Assembly: GCA_003497555.1 (NCBI GenBank)
Contig: DNNS01000680.1
Coordinates: 7,906-14,623, forward strand
DNA: 6,718 nt
Direction of reading: 5' to 3'
Source: Spirochaetia bacterium
GTDB taxonomy: Bacteria > Spirochaetota > UBA12135
How positions within the stretch are numbered: position 1 is the first letter of the stretch; the number at the start of each line of letters is the position of its first letter. The translations under genes were made by a program, and so were the position numbers. The notes beneath the pieces are model-generated. The model was given only the letters and a program-made list of their open reading frames with translations. It was not told the origin of the DNA and did not search any database. Below, one piece after another: positions 5,694 through 6,718 of this stretch.

Positions 5694-6718
5694 TCTTCGT
5701 CGGAAATATATTTGGCCCGGGCCGCCGGATGATAAAGGTCATAGGCAATACGCAGTGACAGGGCATAACCAAGACGCAGCAGATCTCCGTAGGTTGCGGT
5801 CTTGTTTTCAAACAATATCTGAAACTTGTTTTCAGAGACCTGGGCGCTAAGCAGATCGGGATTATTGCTTTTGCGGTTTTGAATCTCTTCGGCTATCAGA
5901 TTGCTGATAATACCGATTAAATTACGCATTTCCCTGACGGTTTCAATCTGGGAACGGTACTCAAAAAATTCGGATGCATGGTTTTTTTCTTCTTTGGTAG
6001 TACAGAGCATGCGCCTGAAATCTTCGGGTTTTATGTTAAAAGGCTTTTCCAGCACAGCTTTTTTCAACACACTGCTGTAAAATTCAAGATCGCCGATTTG
6101 CCGGTATTTGCCGGCCAAATTTATTTTCTGTAATTTAGCTATAACCGTGGAGGCGAATTCAATCTGGGATACTCCGCTGGATTTACTGGGCAGAACGACA
6201 TTGACCGGAATTTTTTTTTCAAGATAATCGCCGAAGAGTTCGATAAAAATATCGGTCCGCCGGCTGAAATAACGAAAGGGCTGGCTGCTCTGTTTTTTAA
6301 TCTCTTCCTTGTCAAAATCCGTGCTGCCTTCGCTGGTAAGCTTCATGTCATAGCGGTAAAACATGGTATTGGCTTCCTGCAGCAGCTGGTTGATTTTTTT
6401 CTGATTCTGCATGCGTTCTTTTAGTTCGCCGGCTTCTTTATTAAGCGCCCGGTGCCGCGAAAGATTTTCGGCAAAAGCCCTGGTGGTGAGATCCTTGCGG
6501 GAGGTATTAATATTCATTTCATCCCGGGAAATCCGGTAATATTCCCACAATTCGGTTTCTCTGTCAATTACCCTGTTTTTTTCGGAGCTGGCAAAAATCG
6601 CAGCCAGGTCATGAATACGGCTGCCAAGCAGTAAATCAAGATTATCGTTTATACTTCGGCGCAGCAGGGGGTCTTTGCCGGTTTTTTCCGCAATGCGCGG
6701 CAGAAGATCAGAGATAAT
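5630..6718 (-). CDS. Unknown protein, helix-rich with a probable coiled coil; 5' end beyond the window
   Basis: On the minus strand the frame is open from the right edge (6718) to TAA at 5632-5630, giving at least 362 residues. The TTG at 6550 is not a convincing start: 56 further codons upstream are open and similar in character (for example LPRIAEKTGKDPLLRRSIND and LGSRIHDLAAIFASSEKNR), so the true start lies outside. The protein is polar and strongly helical, with a likely coiled coil at about residues 80-120 counted from the window edge (LNKEAGELKERMQNQKKINQ and the residues around it). A mixed segment follows (ELFGDYLEKKIPVNVVLPSK), then more helices such as VREMRNLIGIISNLIAEEIQ. No signal peptide, Walker motif, metal cluster or membrane segment is seen in this part. 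It converges on the TPR gene and overlaps it by 64 bases. I do not recognise the family and assign no function. Confidence 0.72.
   Translation of the reverse strand: MISDLLPRIAEKTGKDPLLRRSINDNLDLLLGSRIHDLAAIFASSEKNRVIDRETELWEYYRISRDEMNINTSRKDLTTRAFAENLSRHRALNKEAGELKERMQNQKKINQLLQEANTMFYRYDMKLTSEGSTDFDKEEIKKQSSQPFRYFSRRTDIFIELFGDYLEKKIPVNVVLPSKSSGVSQIEFASTVIAKLQKINLAGKYRQIGDLEFYSSVLKKAVLEKPFNIKPEDFRRMLCTTKEEKNHASEFFEYRSQIETVREMRNLIGIISNLIAEEIQNRKSNNPDLLSAQVSENKFQILFENKTATYGDLLRLGYALSLRIAYDLYHPAARAKYISDEDYEAEMNRIKNETEYLEPLAE

Noticed and set aside
6548..6550. TTG 6550 as the start of the minus-strand gene
   Set aside because: The frame continues open for 56 codons to the window edge with the same protein-like character, so the gene extends beyond the window.

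Overview
This window looks like a bacterial chromosomal segment. It carries a tightly packed housekeeping operon on the + strand (1-3478), a small accessory insert that is partly decayed (about 3479-4940), and two poorly characterised genes that converge at their 3' ends (4977-6718). The organism cannot be fixed from the sequence. The MGHR-type end of PurM, a deoxyxylulose-5-phosphate-dependent vitamin B6 gene (pdxJ) and a CdaA-type diadenylate cyclase next to folP fit a Gram-negative-type lineage such as Spirochaetota, Bacteroidota or a related uncultured group. This is an inference of low certainty.

Operon, 1-3478: the 3' end of purM (purine synthesis), folP (dihydropteroate synthase), dacA/cdaA (membrane diadenylate cyclase), cdaR (YbbR-domain regulator of the cyclase) and pdxJ (pyridoxine 5'-phosphate synthase). 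Each junction overlaps or nearly abuts: purM and folP overlap by 14 bases, folP and dacA are 2 bases apart, dacA and cdaR share ATGA, and cdaR and pdxJ are 1 base apart. Co-translation is therefore likely. PurM makes purines, folate supplies the formyl groups for purine synthesis, and ATP is the substrate of the cyclase, so the order is metabolically coherent. The frequently linked glmM is not seen between cdaR and pdxJ.

Insert, about 3479-4940: an intact AlbA_2 / RecG-C-terminal-type GHKL ATPase gene overlaps the start of a second gene. That second gene looks like the first 70 or so codons of a type III restriction (Res) or related DEAD/DEAH helicase subunit, and it stops before any Walker motif. 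I read this as the remnant of a restriction or defence locus beside the operon. By eye the region is more AT-rich than the operon.

Right end, 4977-6718: a TPR-repeat protein with a clear N-terminal signal peptide that can only be recovered by starting at a non-standard ATT codon behind a good ribosome binding site. It converges with, and overlaps by 64 bases, a minus-strand gene of unknown function that is open to the right edge. I found no tRNA, rRNA, CRISPR array, insertion sequence or convincing terminator or promoter. No complete undescribed system is evident. The points most worth checking are the ATT start, the truncated Res gene with its AlbA partner, the nine-adenine runs at two operon junctions, and the unknown minus-strand protein.
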